A stretch of 64,000 bases of DNA from Megalonaias nervosa (Eukaryota > Mollusca > Bivalvia > Unionida > Unionidae). Both the position numbers and the translations under genes were made by a program. Positions within the stretch are counted from its first letter, which is position 1. Every line of letters begins with the position of its first letter. Below are positions 25,573 through 40,500 of this stretch, in pieces. The stretch covers positions 1 to 64,000 of the forward strand of contig JAECUM010001794.1 of NCBI GenBank assembly GCA_016617855.1, given 5' to 3'. Under the pieces are notes generated by a model, which was not told where the DNA came from, did not search any database, and saw nothing but the letters and a program-made list of their open reading frames with translations.

Positions 25573-28500
25573 AGAGAGAAATAAAGAATGAGATTTAAAA
25601 TAATGACATTTTAGGCACAAGATCAAGTATATTAGGATTGGTAGGAGAGGAGATTTATCACCAAAGGAACCCCTGTTCAGTAATTCTTACCAAGAAATAA
25701 TCTGTTTTCAGGGCTTTAATATGCAAGGTTTTGTCAAGGGACCTTTCATAGTTGTGACCTCCCACATTGGTAGTATCATATTTTGCACATGAAACATTGA
25801 AAACATATTTTAGTCCAAGAACCTGTGAAAATTATATATAAAACCAGGATAATAAGTGAAAATATGTATATGCAAATGATAAGCTCAGATGGAACTTCTG
25901 GTTGACATATAACATCTATACTCATTAATAATTCAAGTCCAACTACAAACTGCACAGATTCAGATCTGCCCATGCATTAACGATGTAAGTAATCCAATTA
26001 TCTTAACTACTGTGTGTTCCTCTGATATCTGGTTTGTTTTATCACTTTGATAATTACAGGCTATCATTACCACTGATAATTATCACGATGAAAATGGAGA
26101 CAGCTGGAAGCTCAGCTCATCAGGATATTTGATCACTATAAAGTAAAACTGGTACATTAGCCATTGTGGCTTTCCTTTGTTGCATTATGAGATGTACATG
26201 GAGAGGGTGCTGAACTTAACAAGTTTACTCCCTTGTAAACACTGATCAATTTGTTCAATAGCTTGGTAGACATGAGAGTTTACCGTAAAAGCTATAATTT
26301 AGTTTCAAAGTGGTATGGTTGTCAATGAATGAAGTTTTTTTTAAAAGTGTAAAATGTCAGTCATTCGCAGTTTAGCAGGAAAAGTGAACACAATCTGAGA
26401 AATCAAAAGAGGGATAGTCCTATGATCATTACTGGGAGATCTGATATCAGAAAGATTCAATTAACATTGTCAATATACATTCTGCAGCAGTGGGAAAATG
26501 GAATGTACAGGAATAGCTACAATATTACAGCCTTGACTAGGTTGGAAAATGACAGTTATTGTCAGTGCTGCACCCTGACAAGGTTTGTAAATGATTTTCC
26601 ATTACAACTGATGATTATTCATAATCAGTTAAATAAATATCACAACAATTTGATAGTATGCATGTGATTTTTAAAAAATGAAAATGGTCAATATTTAAAA
26701 ATTAGTTATGTCCTTACTTTATGTGTAATTATTTTTCAGAGCTGTGTGATACCCCTCTTGAAAAGCTACCCTCTCTTACTTTTCTGCTGCAGAAGGGGTG
26801 GCCCTATATGATAGGGACCATTAAATTACTGACACCAACATCACAAGCACTAAGAAAATTTAATCTCTTTCGCTAGTAACACAGGCAAGACAAAAACACA
26901 CTGCACCTAACAGGCAAATGTTGAGGATACTGACTTTTATGTGAGGCAGGACTGTTTCCCACCCTTCTTCTGAGGTTAAAATCATTTGCATATACATATA
27001 GCCCTGCTTACAGTAGCTTGAACAAATACATCAGGGGTCTCTAACACACGGCCCGCAAAGCTGTATCCTGTGGCCCGCAAAATGATTGGCGTCACAAGGT
27101 GTCATGAAAGAAAACTAAGGTGGTGCGGCCCTTGGGCCATAGAAAATGCCCTCATGCGGCCCTCGGGGTGGTTTGAGTTTGAGACCCCTGAAATACATCC
27201 TGCATTACAAATCACTTAAATTGCCAATGAAAGAGACCACAATTGTGGAGTAACTGTCAAAGTGACAACGGCATGTAAAGAGTTAAAGAAAACTGATGAT
27301 GGAGAGTAAAAAGTTAAAGTCTTCAAGTGATGTTCAAGCTTCTGGCTTAAGTTGTATTTCGTCATTGCCATGTTTCCACTGCATGATATTGCAGGATCAA
27401 TCTTGCATAATGTTACTCTCCGTTATTGACAGTTTAAGTGATATGATATGCATGGCGTCTCCAAATTTACCTGGTAGGTCCAAGGCCTGTTTGTTTTCAT
27501 TTCAATACATTGAAAGTCTCCTGTTTTGACTTTTGCCATAAAGGTTGTACCTGGTGGGTACTTAGTCATGTCAATACTCTGCCCAAAGTCAATCAGTACC
27601 ATGCATCTTTTCTGACCAGCAAATAATTCCTCTGCATTTTTCACTGTTGGTAGTGTGGATGGTCTAGAAAATAAAAAGTACAACAAAATCATTTCATGAG
27701 CTGTATTTATCTATGCTTCAAGATCACATACTTTTTGGTGAAAAACAAAACAGACCCATTTTTATCACATACCAAGTATACTCACAAGTCGAGTCAAACT
27801 ATAAACAATAAAGATCCTGATCTGCCGTAGCATAACGCACCTGCAGATCAGGGTCTATGCTGTTTGTTCTACTGATTACTCCTAACAAACTACACATATT
27901 CAAATCTGCCAACGCATTATGCAACAGCAGATCTGATTATGTGCAGTTTGCAGTTGGACTCGTCTTATAAGCAAGTATTTAAGGTACTATGTGTTGTGCA
28001 GGTATGTTTCCATGTATACAAGGAATTCTGCCGTTGTTATACAGCTGAAACTTGCTGATCTTGTTGGCCTGGAGGGTTATACAGTGTTAAGGTTGTATTA
28101 CACTCCACAGACTCTACCACCCACTTTGTCAAAAGTTCCAAACTTGGACTTCCAGTGAGATCACACAAGATGCATGCTATATCATAAGAGCATTGGCCTT
28201 GCATCAACCAATATCCAATCAGATTAAATCTATCACATGTTCACAGACAACAATATCCAATCAAATTAAATCTATCACATGTTTACAGGTAACAATATCC
28301 AATCTGATTAAATCTATCACATGTTCACAGGCAGCAAGATGCCTACTCCAGAGTGAGTAAGATTGCCAAATATGTAAATCATAAAATGCTATCACCTATT
28401 TATAAAAGTCACTGAATGGTGACAGTTGATAACTGTTGGAACATGAAGAATTGCAAATACCTTTGACTTTCCAATATAAAAACATGTCTATCAACAAAAG

Positions 28501-31500
28501 GTATTGTAATGCTTGGGACTGAATGAATAAACATGTAATCTTTTTATATCTATTAATACTACACTCAAACCAAATGAATCCAGAAGACTATCTCATGTAT
28601 TTAGTTTTCTACATAGTCTCTGAAAATGTTATTGGTTCTTATATCCATACATGGGAACCTCTCACATGGGAGGGTTTTCTCCCAAGATTTGAGGTGTCTC
28701 CCATCCCTCACTGAAATCTTCCATGTATGCAAAATTATGATTGAGAATTTTAATTTTATGTTGTTTTCCATTTTTTTTCATATTATGGTTCCATCAAAGT
28801 ATATTTACATTAATACTGCCTGTGATGGTCATGTGACTGTGAACTGGTTTAAGCATGGCAAGACAATGTAGTTTCATAATAATTTCACTCTTTAATCCTG
28901 TCATCAGGTTGGCAGGCTTCATTGTTTAATAGTCTTGTTCTGATTGCTGATGTTAATTAACTCATTTCATTTCACATCACTAAATAGGATTTTGTTCTGT
29001 GACTTGACCAGAAATACATGTATATAATGACTTGTAACTTTTTGTTCTAAAGCTATGCCATAAATGTTCAGTATTTTTCCATAACTGTGGATTTAATACA
29101 TTTTTCTTTATTTATTCTTGGTTGAATTTAGAATTCAGACAGTGTCAATGCTCTCACCAGAGGCACTTTTAGGCGACATCTTTTGTGTGACTATGGTTTA
29201 TCTGTTAGGATAATGATGACATTGTAAAAAAAATAATCAATTAAAGTATGAAGTTAGAAAATATTTGTATTCCTATGGACAATAAACTAGGTCCTTAGTT
29301 TTTTCTCTCATCGTAAATGATAGTATTTTTCTTTTCACTATACAGTGATCAATGCTTCATTGACTCAGTGTGGTCTTTTGAAGGTTATCAGCAGAACAAA
29401 TATGATTGCCACACCAGTAAATGTTCAATATTCATTAACTGTGGATTTAATTAATTTTTCTGTTTTTATCCTTGTTTGAAATGAAATAAAATGTTTAGAA
29501 TTCAGTGTTAATGTTCTCATCGGAGGCACATTTACGGGAAATCTTTTGAATGACTATGGTTAGTCTGTTACTTTAACAAAGACACATCATGAAACAAAAT
29601 AATCAATTAATGTATTAAGTCAGGAAACATTTTTTTAATTTGGAGAATAAACAAGAGTTCTTAGTATTACGTGATAGTTACAATGCTTTGTCTTGATAAA
29701 TCTGCAATTTTTTTACTTTTCTTTGGAAATTAAGCTTGGTTCTGTGTTTTATTTCCCATCTTAATGCAAAGTATTTGATCACCCATTACAGAGCAATAGT
29801 TAAGCAAATGAGTGTGGTGTTTTCAGGTAATCAGAGCCATCTAAAGTTTTGACGTGCCAAACATAAACATGAAGTATTGTCTTGGTAAATTCTATCTAAG
29901 GCACCAAGATATATTTTAGACGTGTCATCATAGTCCAAATTAAAAATATTGGATCCAAACTTTCACAAAGCATTTTGTGATCAATCTTTAAATGCCAGTA
30001 ATGATAACAGATGACATATGGTGACTTTTCAAGTGATGACGATGATGAGGAATTAGAGGGATTTGATGTAACAGACTGAACTCTATCAACAAGGTGGACC
30101 TTAAAATGGTCCACCATAAAATCAGAAGAGATACTTTAAAGTTTGCCACTTTTTTCATTCCTGATAATTGTAAAAATAAAAATTGTCGTCATAATCAGTT
30201 GGCAGGAAGGACTGGAGAAAAAAAAATGAACTGTGTCAAATTTTAAGCATATTGGCAATTCAAGATATGGATATGTATAATGCAGCTAACTTTCTGAAGA
30301 AAGATGGAGAAGGAGGTTAGGGTCCATGTGGGATTGCCTACAGCTACCACTAATAGAATGAATGCCCAGCAAGAGTTCACAAATTTTCTAAACCTCTACT
30401 CAGATAGTGTTGAAACTTACCCGCCACAATTACAATGTGTTTGGCTGTTATCAAATCAATGCTACTCTTTGCACAATGACATACATTTCCGATGCAGTAT
30501 TTGCAAGACAAATATTCGCTACTTTGGAAATGCAACTGATTATTTGGCATATACATAAATAAAAGTCTGTAAGATGTACGTTATAGTTTCACTTCATTAT
30601 TTAAATATGATGCCCATTTCATTAGACAGAATATGCATCGTCTCAAGCCATAAGCAAGCCAGGGGACAACTTGTTTATGAAATGGGGGTGGGGAAACTGC
30701 TTTTTGTTATTATGCAACTTGGTAAGCTGTGTTAGATTGTCACCAGTACAAGGCACTTCCATAAATAGGTGACAATAGAATTTCTGTATTAGCTGATCAT
30801 AGTGTGCAGTATGCATGTCCTGTAAACATGGGATAGATTTAATCTGACTGGGCATCAGTTGATGCAAGGCTTGTGCTATTATGATAAGTGCATATACAAT
30901 GTGATCAGTGGAAGTTCAAAGACAACAAAAATTTGATGTTTGTCTCATCAGTTGTAATTTTTATGTTGTCTGCATGATATTAAAGGCAAGTTAAGAGACA
31001 AAGTAGATGGGCATGAAAACTAATCAGCAAAGCCAACAATCTGTGATAATTAGGTGTTATTTTATGCAAAGAAAAGTTAGGAAGACTTTGATTTGTTAAA
31101 TATAAATATAAATATAATGTAGAAGGAATTTGTGAAGGAGTGAAAATATCCATGCAGATTCTTACTGTGAAGATGTTTTTGAAATCTTGCTAAAATACCA
31201 TGCATACTGAACTTGTTTTAAATATATTTTGGATATGTCACAGTCATCTTGGATTAATATATGCTGTGGCTATAGCTCTGAGGAGTTAAATCCATAATAC
31301 CAAACTATGGATTCCATTCATCTTATATGCAAACAGAAAATATTTAGACTATAAAATGGACATTGGATAATTACTTGGAGCAAAATATCATCAATAAACA
31401 GTAGTGGCTGTAATAGATGGGTGAGGTATTTCAAGTCTTACATCTACAATAAAAATAACTTTGAACAAAATAAATACTGCCTGCATTCCCTAAAACTGGA

Positions 31501-34500
31501 TCATCTTGTGTTTATAATAAGATCAACACAAAAGGAATGCAGATTTGAAGGCACTGACATCTGACCTCTGTCCATGTGGGTTTTGGTTTCGGATCTGACC
31601 TATGTATGTGAGAAAGCTTGCCAGAAGCTTCCTGTGGGTTGGTGGTTCTTGCTGGGGTTTTCCTGGTTCTTCCTCTACCAGTTATACTGGCTGCCTTGTA
31701 TATACTATCATGTGCTGAAAAACAGCGTTAAACCAACAACAACAATGCAGATATATTGCAGCCAACCAATAATACTGATTCTTATTATGTATTAAAAATC
31801 AGATGTCCTATTCTATCTCAATGACGGAGAAAACTAAGCCTGTATAAGATGCAAAAATCAGGTGTCCTATTCAATCTCACTGACGGAGAAAACTAAGCCT
31901 GCATAAGATGCAAAAATCAGGTGTCCTATTCTATCTCACTGACGGAGAAAACTAAGCCTGTATAAGATGCAAAAATCAGGTGTCCTATTCCCCCTCAGAT
32001 ATAGAGAAAATTGTCAGCCAGTACAAGGTGCAAATATTCTTCACAATTAACAACTATCTTGTAAATTAGCATCACAAATTAGCAATTTGACTGTGTTTGT
32101 TTATGTCACAACCAAAAATGTTTGTTTCAGTCTCTACCTTCAATGATGCAAGGGAAACACTTCATTATCAAATGATGTACAAACACACTCTGGCACATTA
32201 ACATGGGTAAAAGTTGGGAAAAACCACAATACTAAAATGTAAGCAAGAGGTCATGAGGGCTGCCTAGGCCCCCTTTTGTGGATCCAAGGCAAAGCCCTGG
32301 TGGTGGTGGTGGGTCAAGGGGGGCAAAGCCTCCAGGAAACTAAAAAAGAAGTAACTCGGACACTATATTTTTGCATGAAAATTCTGATTTCTTAATATGA
32401 TGCATACATCAACTGAATCATTAATACATGAATTTCTCCTTGTAAAATTTGAAGAAAAAAAATGCTTCCTTTATCTCAACAAATAATATGCAGACAACAA
32501 ACTAGATAATTGCTGCTAATAAAATCCTGGTACACGTACATGTGTTTCAGTAATGCTTTAACACTGACAGTAAGCATCAAAAAGGAAACATGTACCTGCA
32601 ATGAATAACTCAAAAAAATATGATAGGTATTCTCTGAACTTTGTTAAGTTAAATTAAATGTTGATAAAATTACAGTGCTTGGTGTTTTATTTTCTTATTC
32701 AGTACAAATCTGCTGGGATCAAACTGGTTATTTCTTTCTTTCTTTCTTTTCTAAATGACTGTGCATCCAGAGTGTTCTCACCATGAATGTTGGTCAGCAT
32801 ATATACATTGTATACAGCTGCTGAAATTGATGTATTTTCCTCCATATAGGACTAGCAGTTGGGAGAAGTAGACAGTTTTGCTTTGAAATTTTAAATCAGG
32901 AAAAAGGAGTGTGCTGTTCTTTTAGCCATTTATACATTTGTAACTGAACTGGAGAGAAAACAATAAATAGAGTTATTGTCTGTGAATTTAGCATTCCGAT
33001 CATCCTGACAGACAACTACCAAGATAATGCAACAAATTTGTTCTTTCTTAAAATCTTTCTATGAAGAATAAGGGGTGGGATGGGGGAATAGACAAAACAA
33101 TAGTAGAATAATATACATGGAGGTATAGAAACGGCTGAGGTGTCCCACTCAAATAATTCAGCACCCTCTATCTGCTATCTTTCCTATGAGGCAAATGTAG
33201 GAATCAAAAAGCAATGGAATATAACAACTGAGTTATTTGGGTTTCTATTGTAGAGGGCAATGAATTATGGAGTGAAGTATGAACTTCAAGATTCAGCAGA
33301 ACACATCAAGGAGCCTTGAGTGAACTGAATACTGCAAGAAAACTTCCATTTGCTTATTCAACAGTAACTTATAGGTTTCAAATTTTTAGTACCCCTAAGC
33401 ATTGATTTTTTTTCTCTCCAAAACACTGTCCAAATATTTTAACCCCTACCCCAATAACACTCAACAGATTTGCAAGATTTGGAAGATTGACATGTGGGGA
33501 CATTATGACAATGGAATTTCCGTCATATGATGGAGAACTTTCACCCATGCACTTACTCAGGGGAAACACTTCATTATCTGTAGATGTACAAACATACTCT
33601 GGAATACTTGATCAGAATAACCCAATTCCACTTTTTCTTCAAAAAGCAGAGACGTAGCAAGTTCAAAAAAAATGCACACTGACCTAGTTAGTTTGAGAGC
33701 AGATGCAACACTCTGTTTAGTACAAATGCTGTTAATACAGTCTCTTGGCATTCCTAAAGACACAACTCATGTCTAACTTACAGGTCCCTCATCAAGACAT
33801 TGTCAGGTTTAACATCCCCATGGATTATTTCGCACTTGTGCAGTTTCTCAACTATGTGCAGCAGCTCAATGGTCAGGTACATAATAATAACTTCGTAATC
33901 CAGCATACTGCCCTTCGTAAACTGTCTGCAGCTGTTAGCAAAATCCTGATTTTAAAAAAATAGAAAGCTAATTATTAAACACTAACAAGCATACTATGAC
34001 TATACGAATGACTATATATGACTGGATGGTGCATGCCTTTGTGAAAATCTAATTCCAGCTAAATATTAAATAAAAATGATGTATTCTACTTCATTTTAGT
34101 TTGTGTTAAATTAGACATATATATTGTGCACAGAAAAAGATTGCCAAGAAACCCTTATGGAAGAATAGTTTTGCACTAATTGATACTTCAATAAACAAAG
34201 CAATATTACTGACGTCATTATTATTATTATTATTATTATAACAATGTGGACTCAGCTCTGTCACATATGTGTACAAGCAGATCAGGGTCTCCACTGTTTT
34301 GCTTATGATTTCTCACAAGCAGCACAGATAAAATGTTCTGGTACATTAACCAAATGTTCTGGTACATAATGCAATGACAGATTTTGTTCTAAGCAGTTAG
34401 CTGTTAAGTGTAATCATAAACTGATTTTATAGAATCACTTGTAAAATGTTGAGACTGTAACTTAAAAAAAAAAAAAAATCTTTTTTTTTCATAGCTAAGG

Positions 34501-37500
34501 GTCCAAACAATCCAAGATGACTTAAATACATAGTTTGGTGTGCATTGTCTTGCACCACTTCTAGCTGAACATTTTTTTCAAAGTCAGGCTCATCATATAG
34601 TCTTGTTCTACTCCTAGCAGAAAATCAATGCTTATTAAGGGTCATTACATTTTGTTGCACTGCTCCTAGCTGAACATGTATCACCAAGTAAGAATCATTG
34701 CATTTTGTTGTACTTCTCCTAGATCAGGGGTCAGCAACCTATTTTACATAGCGTGCCACTTTTTCCAGATTAATTACAAAATGAACGAGTGCATGCCAGC
34801 AATAAGAGAGTAACACTGTTAAAATTGAGATTTTTGCCTGCCATACAAAACCTCTTGAGGTGCCACCTTGTGGCATGCATGCCGTAGGTTACCAACCTCT
34901 CTCCTAGATGAATATCCCCAAATACGGGTTATTACATTTTCTTGCACTACTCCAAGCTCAAATTCCATCTCCAAATAAGGGTAATTACATCTTCTTGCAC
35001 TACTCCTAGCTGAACAACTATCCCCCAAGTAAGGATCATTACACAGAAGGGAATGTGAACAGTATCCTGTCACTAACTGCTCATAAAACAAACAAGGAGT
35101 ATTCATAATTCATCAAATTTGAACTGACTGAAGATCACCGACTCCTTATCAAATACACTAAAGTATATCTGAGTAATTTTTTTCAGTATGACACAAGTAA
35201 AACCAGAAGCCTGTGCAACCAATTCATGGCCGGATGTAAATTGGTAAAAAATTTCCAAAAGTCTTGCATCATGTTCCTTGACCTGATCATTTTGTTTCAC
35301 AGGACTGTTACTGCAATTATTTAAACTGTACAAGAATTGTTTGTTTTATTTTCTAATAAGTGACAGAAGCAGCAACCACATCATTTTATGTCCAATATCT
35401 CTCTGAATTTGTACCACTACAGTAAACAAAGGTACAAGTCCTTCGAAGGGTCTGACACTTTCTACTGGCTGAAAAGAATATCCCGGAATTCCAGACAAAT
35501 CTGTTTCTTCTTCTTAACTGCTGAGTTACTGAAACCATCTCTGATATTCTTGTGAAACTTTCAACATACTAAATTTGGTAACAATTCATGTGTGTGTGTG
35601 TGTGTTTGTGTGTGAGTGTAAACTTATTTAAATATGTAATACTTACCTGCTACTATTGCATAGCTTTCCTATTATGGGATGCCAAGTCACCAGTCCAAGC
35701 TAAATATCCCTTTCTCCAATTAGTAACTGGAGGCCCAGAATTAAAAAGAACATGATCCCAGTCTGATTCTTAAGTCAATTTGTAACTGGAGGCCCAGAAC
35801 TGAAAAGAACATGATCCCAGTCTGATTCTTTAGTCACTTAGTAACTGGAGTCTCAGAACTGAAAAGAACATTATCCCAGTCTGATTCTTTAGTCAATGCC
35901 AATATGAAGAACATTCTCCTCTTTTGACTTTTGGACTGAGGCTACAAGAGCTCAGAGCAGGATAGGGGTGGGAATAAAAATTATAATTTACCCCACACCA
36001 AATACATTTTGATAGCAGTAATACATTAATACATTATCTGTTGTGACTGCATTGCTAAAATTAGAAGGAGGCTGATGGCCCCAAACAAAAACTGGTATAA
36101 GAAAACAAATCAACTTTCACTCACAATAGGATTATTTACTACTATAAGCTGGTAGATGGCATGGCCTAATGTTGTGCTGTCACAATTGGACCCAACAAGT
36201 AAATGCTTTTGTCCTGTTATATCAAAGATTGAAGGTAGAAGGGATGAAAAGGTAGGGTGACACCACCAGAAGTGTGCTCTCATAACGTCATCCAAAGAGG
36301 AGCAATATAAGTACATCCATGATGCAGCAATAGTTTTACCTCATTGGCTTAATTTCTCGTGAAAGAAAGGCCCCTCTTGGAAACGGACTTATAAGAACTC
36401 TTGACAGTAAGGACAATCCAACTGGAATAATAGCTGCCAAAATATCAGAGGAATCCTTGAGAGGTAAAAGGGATGATTCCGACCCTTCTTCCCATAGAGG
36501 AGGTCACAAAACATTTATGTCCTAACTGGGCAAAGGAGTCAAACTTGATCATCTCCAGCAAGGATACAGCTGTGACTGGAATCTCAATAGGAGCTGGAGC
36601 TTCTGAAGGTAACAATTCTTAGCCAGATACCCTGGTTGGCAAATAAGAGAAACAAAACTTAAGTCGCCATTGAACCACAGACGACCCTTTTCCACTGACA
36701 AGCTCACTCCTCCTCACTGACACTAATGAAAGCAGGAAGACTGTCTTAAGGGTAAGGCACTAAAGTTTCACCCAAAGGTTCGTTAGAGGGTTTAGATAAC
36801 ACCCAAAAAACCCCACAAAAGGTCCATCATGACATTAAACAGCACAATACTAGTCTCTGAAGCTCATTACACCTGATGAGATCAGAAAGATAAGGGTCTG
36901 AAGCATGGCCAAATCCCTAGTGAACTTGACCGTGTTAGAATGGTCTACCCTGTAACCCTTAATAGTAGAAGTAGAACATTCTCTTTCCTTGAAAAGGAAG
37001 AGAAGAAAGTCTTCAAGTGCATTTAGAGGGCACAGATTTGTCCCAAGTGTTTCCTAAGGAATTAATTACACATGATTCTCCACTTTGTACCATAAACTTT
37101 GGATGTAGATTGCCTACTAGCATGGACCTTGCTATAAAACTGGTCTTGGCAAGTGAGATTAGCCAGATATGAAGGTGAAGAATCTGCATGTTGCTGTGCA
37201 TGAGAGGTCCCTTTGCTGTGACAGCAGATCCCTCCTCTGGTAATCTCCTGGGTTTGTCTTCCAAATGGTAGGTACGTCACTGAACCACAACCACTGGGGT
37301 CACAGAGGGACTATCAGGCTGTGCTGAGACAGACTTGGTGGACATCCTGTGGAATAAATAAAAAGGTGGGAAGGTGTAAAGCATACGGACAATCCCACTT
37401 CAGACTGAAAATGTCCACTGCCCAGTTCCAATATGGCACTGTTGAGCCATAAAAAGCAAGCTTGTTGTTTAGTATTGTAGTGAACAATTCCACTAACTGG

Positions 37501-40500
37501 TCTCCCCTATAGCTGAAAGATGCCCTTGCTACTTACTGGTGCAAAGACCATTCTATGAGGACCATATGAACAGACTATCCACCAGGAAATCCCTTTTACC
37601 TGGAATATGGCATACTATGAGAGTGATCTCCTCCCAGAATGCCCATCAAAAGAGATTCCATACTTCCATGTAAATAGAGGCAGCATGTGAACCTCCCTGT
37701 ATGCAGAGTTGCCTACCTCTTCCAATGAAAAATACTAATGTTGGGCAAGAAATATAGTAAGGTAGCTGCTTCAAATAGTAAGGTGATTAAAAATGCTAAA
37801 AAATATAGGCAAACCTTTTTTATTACTGGATAAAATATCCACTCTTTCATCAATGCTGGTTTCTTCTGGCTACACAATAACTTTAGTTCAATTATAAACA
37901 ATTTCTCTGCTTTTGCGAAAAATCCTTGAAGGGGACCCAATGGTCCAAGAGACGATTCAAACACATGTCTACTGATAACCAACGAGTACATGCATGTCTT
38001 AACTTTTTTTATTTACTCTGCTGTGAAACTCTTGATGGAATGGAACATTTTCTAAGTAGTGAAAAAATGTCAGTAAGACCCTCCATTTTGGCATTAGGTC
38101 TGGCAGAAGCCTTTTCTGCTGCCAGGTGAATCAAATGACATGGGCAACTGAAGCAATAAAATTTTGGCTGTTCAAATAAGAAATATCTAAATACTCCTTT
38201 TTATGTTTTCCAACCATCACAATATCATTGTTACATCCAAGTGAAATTATATTATTATGTGGAATAGATACTTCATTTTTGAATCAATTTAAATATATTT
38301 TCTCCAGTGGCCGTCTCTTCACAAATAGGCACCGACAGTATCCTATATATAACTTGCCCTTCCTTATTGTCAAAATATCTTACCAAACCTGGATGTGTCT
38401 GTAATTCCAAGTCACTACTTCCCTCTGTAGAAAACAGAAAAAGCTTTGCATTTTACATTGTCAACAATATTTTCCCTCCTTATTAAAGAAAGTTCATTTA
38501 CAATTGCTAAAGTTTTTCTCCTTCCACAGCTGTATTTGGCAGCTATTTTAGAGTCATGGAACATTTTGACAAACAACTTGCTTGCATGATCTGCCACACT
38601 TATTTGTCAATTTTATGCTCCACAATAAATTCACCAAAGAGAGTTTCTGGATTCATAACATACATGTTGCATCTAAGACGGAAGATTCCTTTTTTGGGCT
38701 CAAAGAACGATGAAATTTTCTTTGACAAACTTTGCAAGGCAGCAAAATCCTTGTGTTTCTTTGTGAAACATGTTTTCTACAATCATCCTTCCCTCCATGT
38801 GCTATGCTGAAATGCTGACTACATGTATTACAAAAGGCAAAGGTTTCACATTTTGCTGATCTTTGGATAACAGGGAAAAATTGTGTGTATTCTGGTTTGA
38901 ACTTATGTGCCCATTGTTTTTGTGTAATCCTTTTTGGTAGCTTAGTCAAGAAACAAATGCCTTTATTGTCAAGTCAAGAATGAAACCTCAGAAGTAATTC
39001 ACTGCCTTTCAGTACTACATTTCTGAGCTACTTTTGTCCATATCATGGTACAATATGGCACTGGAAGGACAAGGTCAGAATCAGAAAAATCTCAGTCGTT
39101 GTTGCTGTAACATATGTGGTACACTCCGCCAGAGACAAATCACCAGACACATCAAATTGATGTGTATTCCTACAATGTCTTCTGAGGTTATTTCACGACA
39201 CCATGGTTGTGGCCAAGTGATGTTCTAATGGTAATACTGGATCTGAATGAAAACAACTAATTCCAGAATAGAATTTAAAATTTTTACTGAAATTCTTAAG
39301 GGAAAGAAGGAAAATCATAATGGCATAAGTTACCACTGAAATAGTGAGGCTTATGCCAATATTGTAAGGGTAGGCAACTCTGCTGTCCTGTCTGGTCAAA
39401 CATTAACTCTCCCTTGATTGGTGAGGAAATTCATCCCCATGTACATCTGAGAAGGAATGGAATCAGACTTCTAGGTTTGGGATTAGTCCCAGAGAAGTCA
39501 CCATTGATCAACAGAGAGATATCTCTGAGAATGCTGTGCACCAACCAGTCATCAAAATACTGGAGAATGGGGATCCCTAAAGACCTTCTACAATTCCAAT
39601 CACTCTGGTAAAGACTCTGAGGTGGAAGCGAGGTCAATATAAATCCCAAAACTGAAATATCTCCTGGCTGGGATAAAAAAACCCAGAGGTATTTCCTGTG
39701 AGGAGGTAAGAGGGGTGTGAAGGTACGCATCCTGAACATTTGTAGAGACCACCCAGGTGTAGGGTCTTGTGGCATTTCTGACTGAGGCAGTAGGCTCTTT
39801 TTGCCTTTTTTCAACAAAACAAAAATCTGAAAATAGAAACCCTTAGTTTGGTAGTTTTCCGTCCACTTGACTGCTCCCTTCCTCAGAAGGTTGTGTACCT
39901 CTTCCCTTAGATGAACCAGTTTGGACTGGTGAAAGAAATTAGTGGCTGATGATAAGAGGAAAATGATAAGAGGAATATGATGATAAGAGGAATATGTGGG
40001 TCCATTCCCCTCAAAGGGGAATGGACCCACATATTATCCGTGATGGCCGACCAAGCCTCTGTTATGTATTATTGCTATTAAAAGACAATTTGCAGAGCCA
40101 GCAATCTTCAATGACAGACATCTGAAGACCTAGCTGCCTACTCTCAAACCCAAACCAACTGCATCATTCAGATAACAATATAAAGAAAATTTTAGGTTCT
40201 TTAAACCTACCCAAGGATATACACATTTATCTTTTCATAACAAAGATTACAGTTGGGAAAACCAGGGAATACCTTTTTATTAAAATTTTTAACCCTAAGC
40301 AAACATGTGAAACACAGGAGCAGAATCAGAAATAGCAATAATGAGATTTTCAAGCCCATAATGTCCATGTTGGATGAAAGATGAAACCATTTTCATTTAG
40401 GACCATTAGACATCACAAGTCTTTTAGTGAAAAACCCCATCTCACTGAGCCCATTCATTTCAGAGAAACAGTGATAACAAAAGTTACAAGATAGCCACCA

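Noticed and set aside
25684..25815. Open minus-strand stretch with a good acceptor (TTTTCACAG) and donor (GTAAGA)
   Set aside because: Forty-four open codons, but no resemblance to BUB1 or another family I know. BUB1 phases already join without it, so it is probably chance.
30643..30867. 74-codon minus-strand frame
   Set aside because: No known motif and no connection to the nearby BED-like fragment on the other strand.
31794..32000. CRISPR-like array
   Set aside because: Head-to-tail units with no unique spacers in a eukaryotic intron. It is a simple tandem repeat.
33745..33963. Plus-strand frame of 72 codons
   Set aside because: It is the antisense of the BUB1 catalytic-loop exon.
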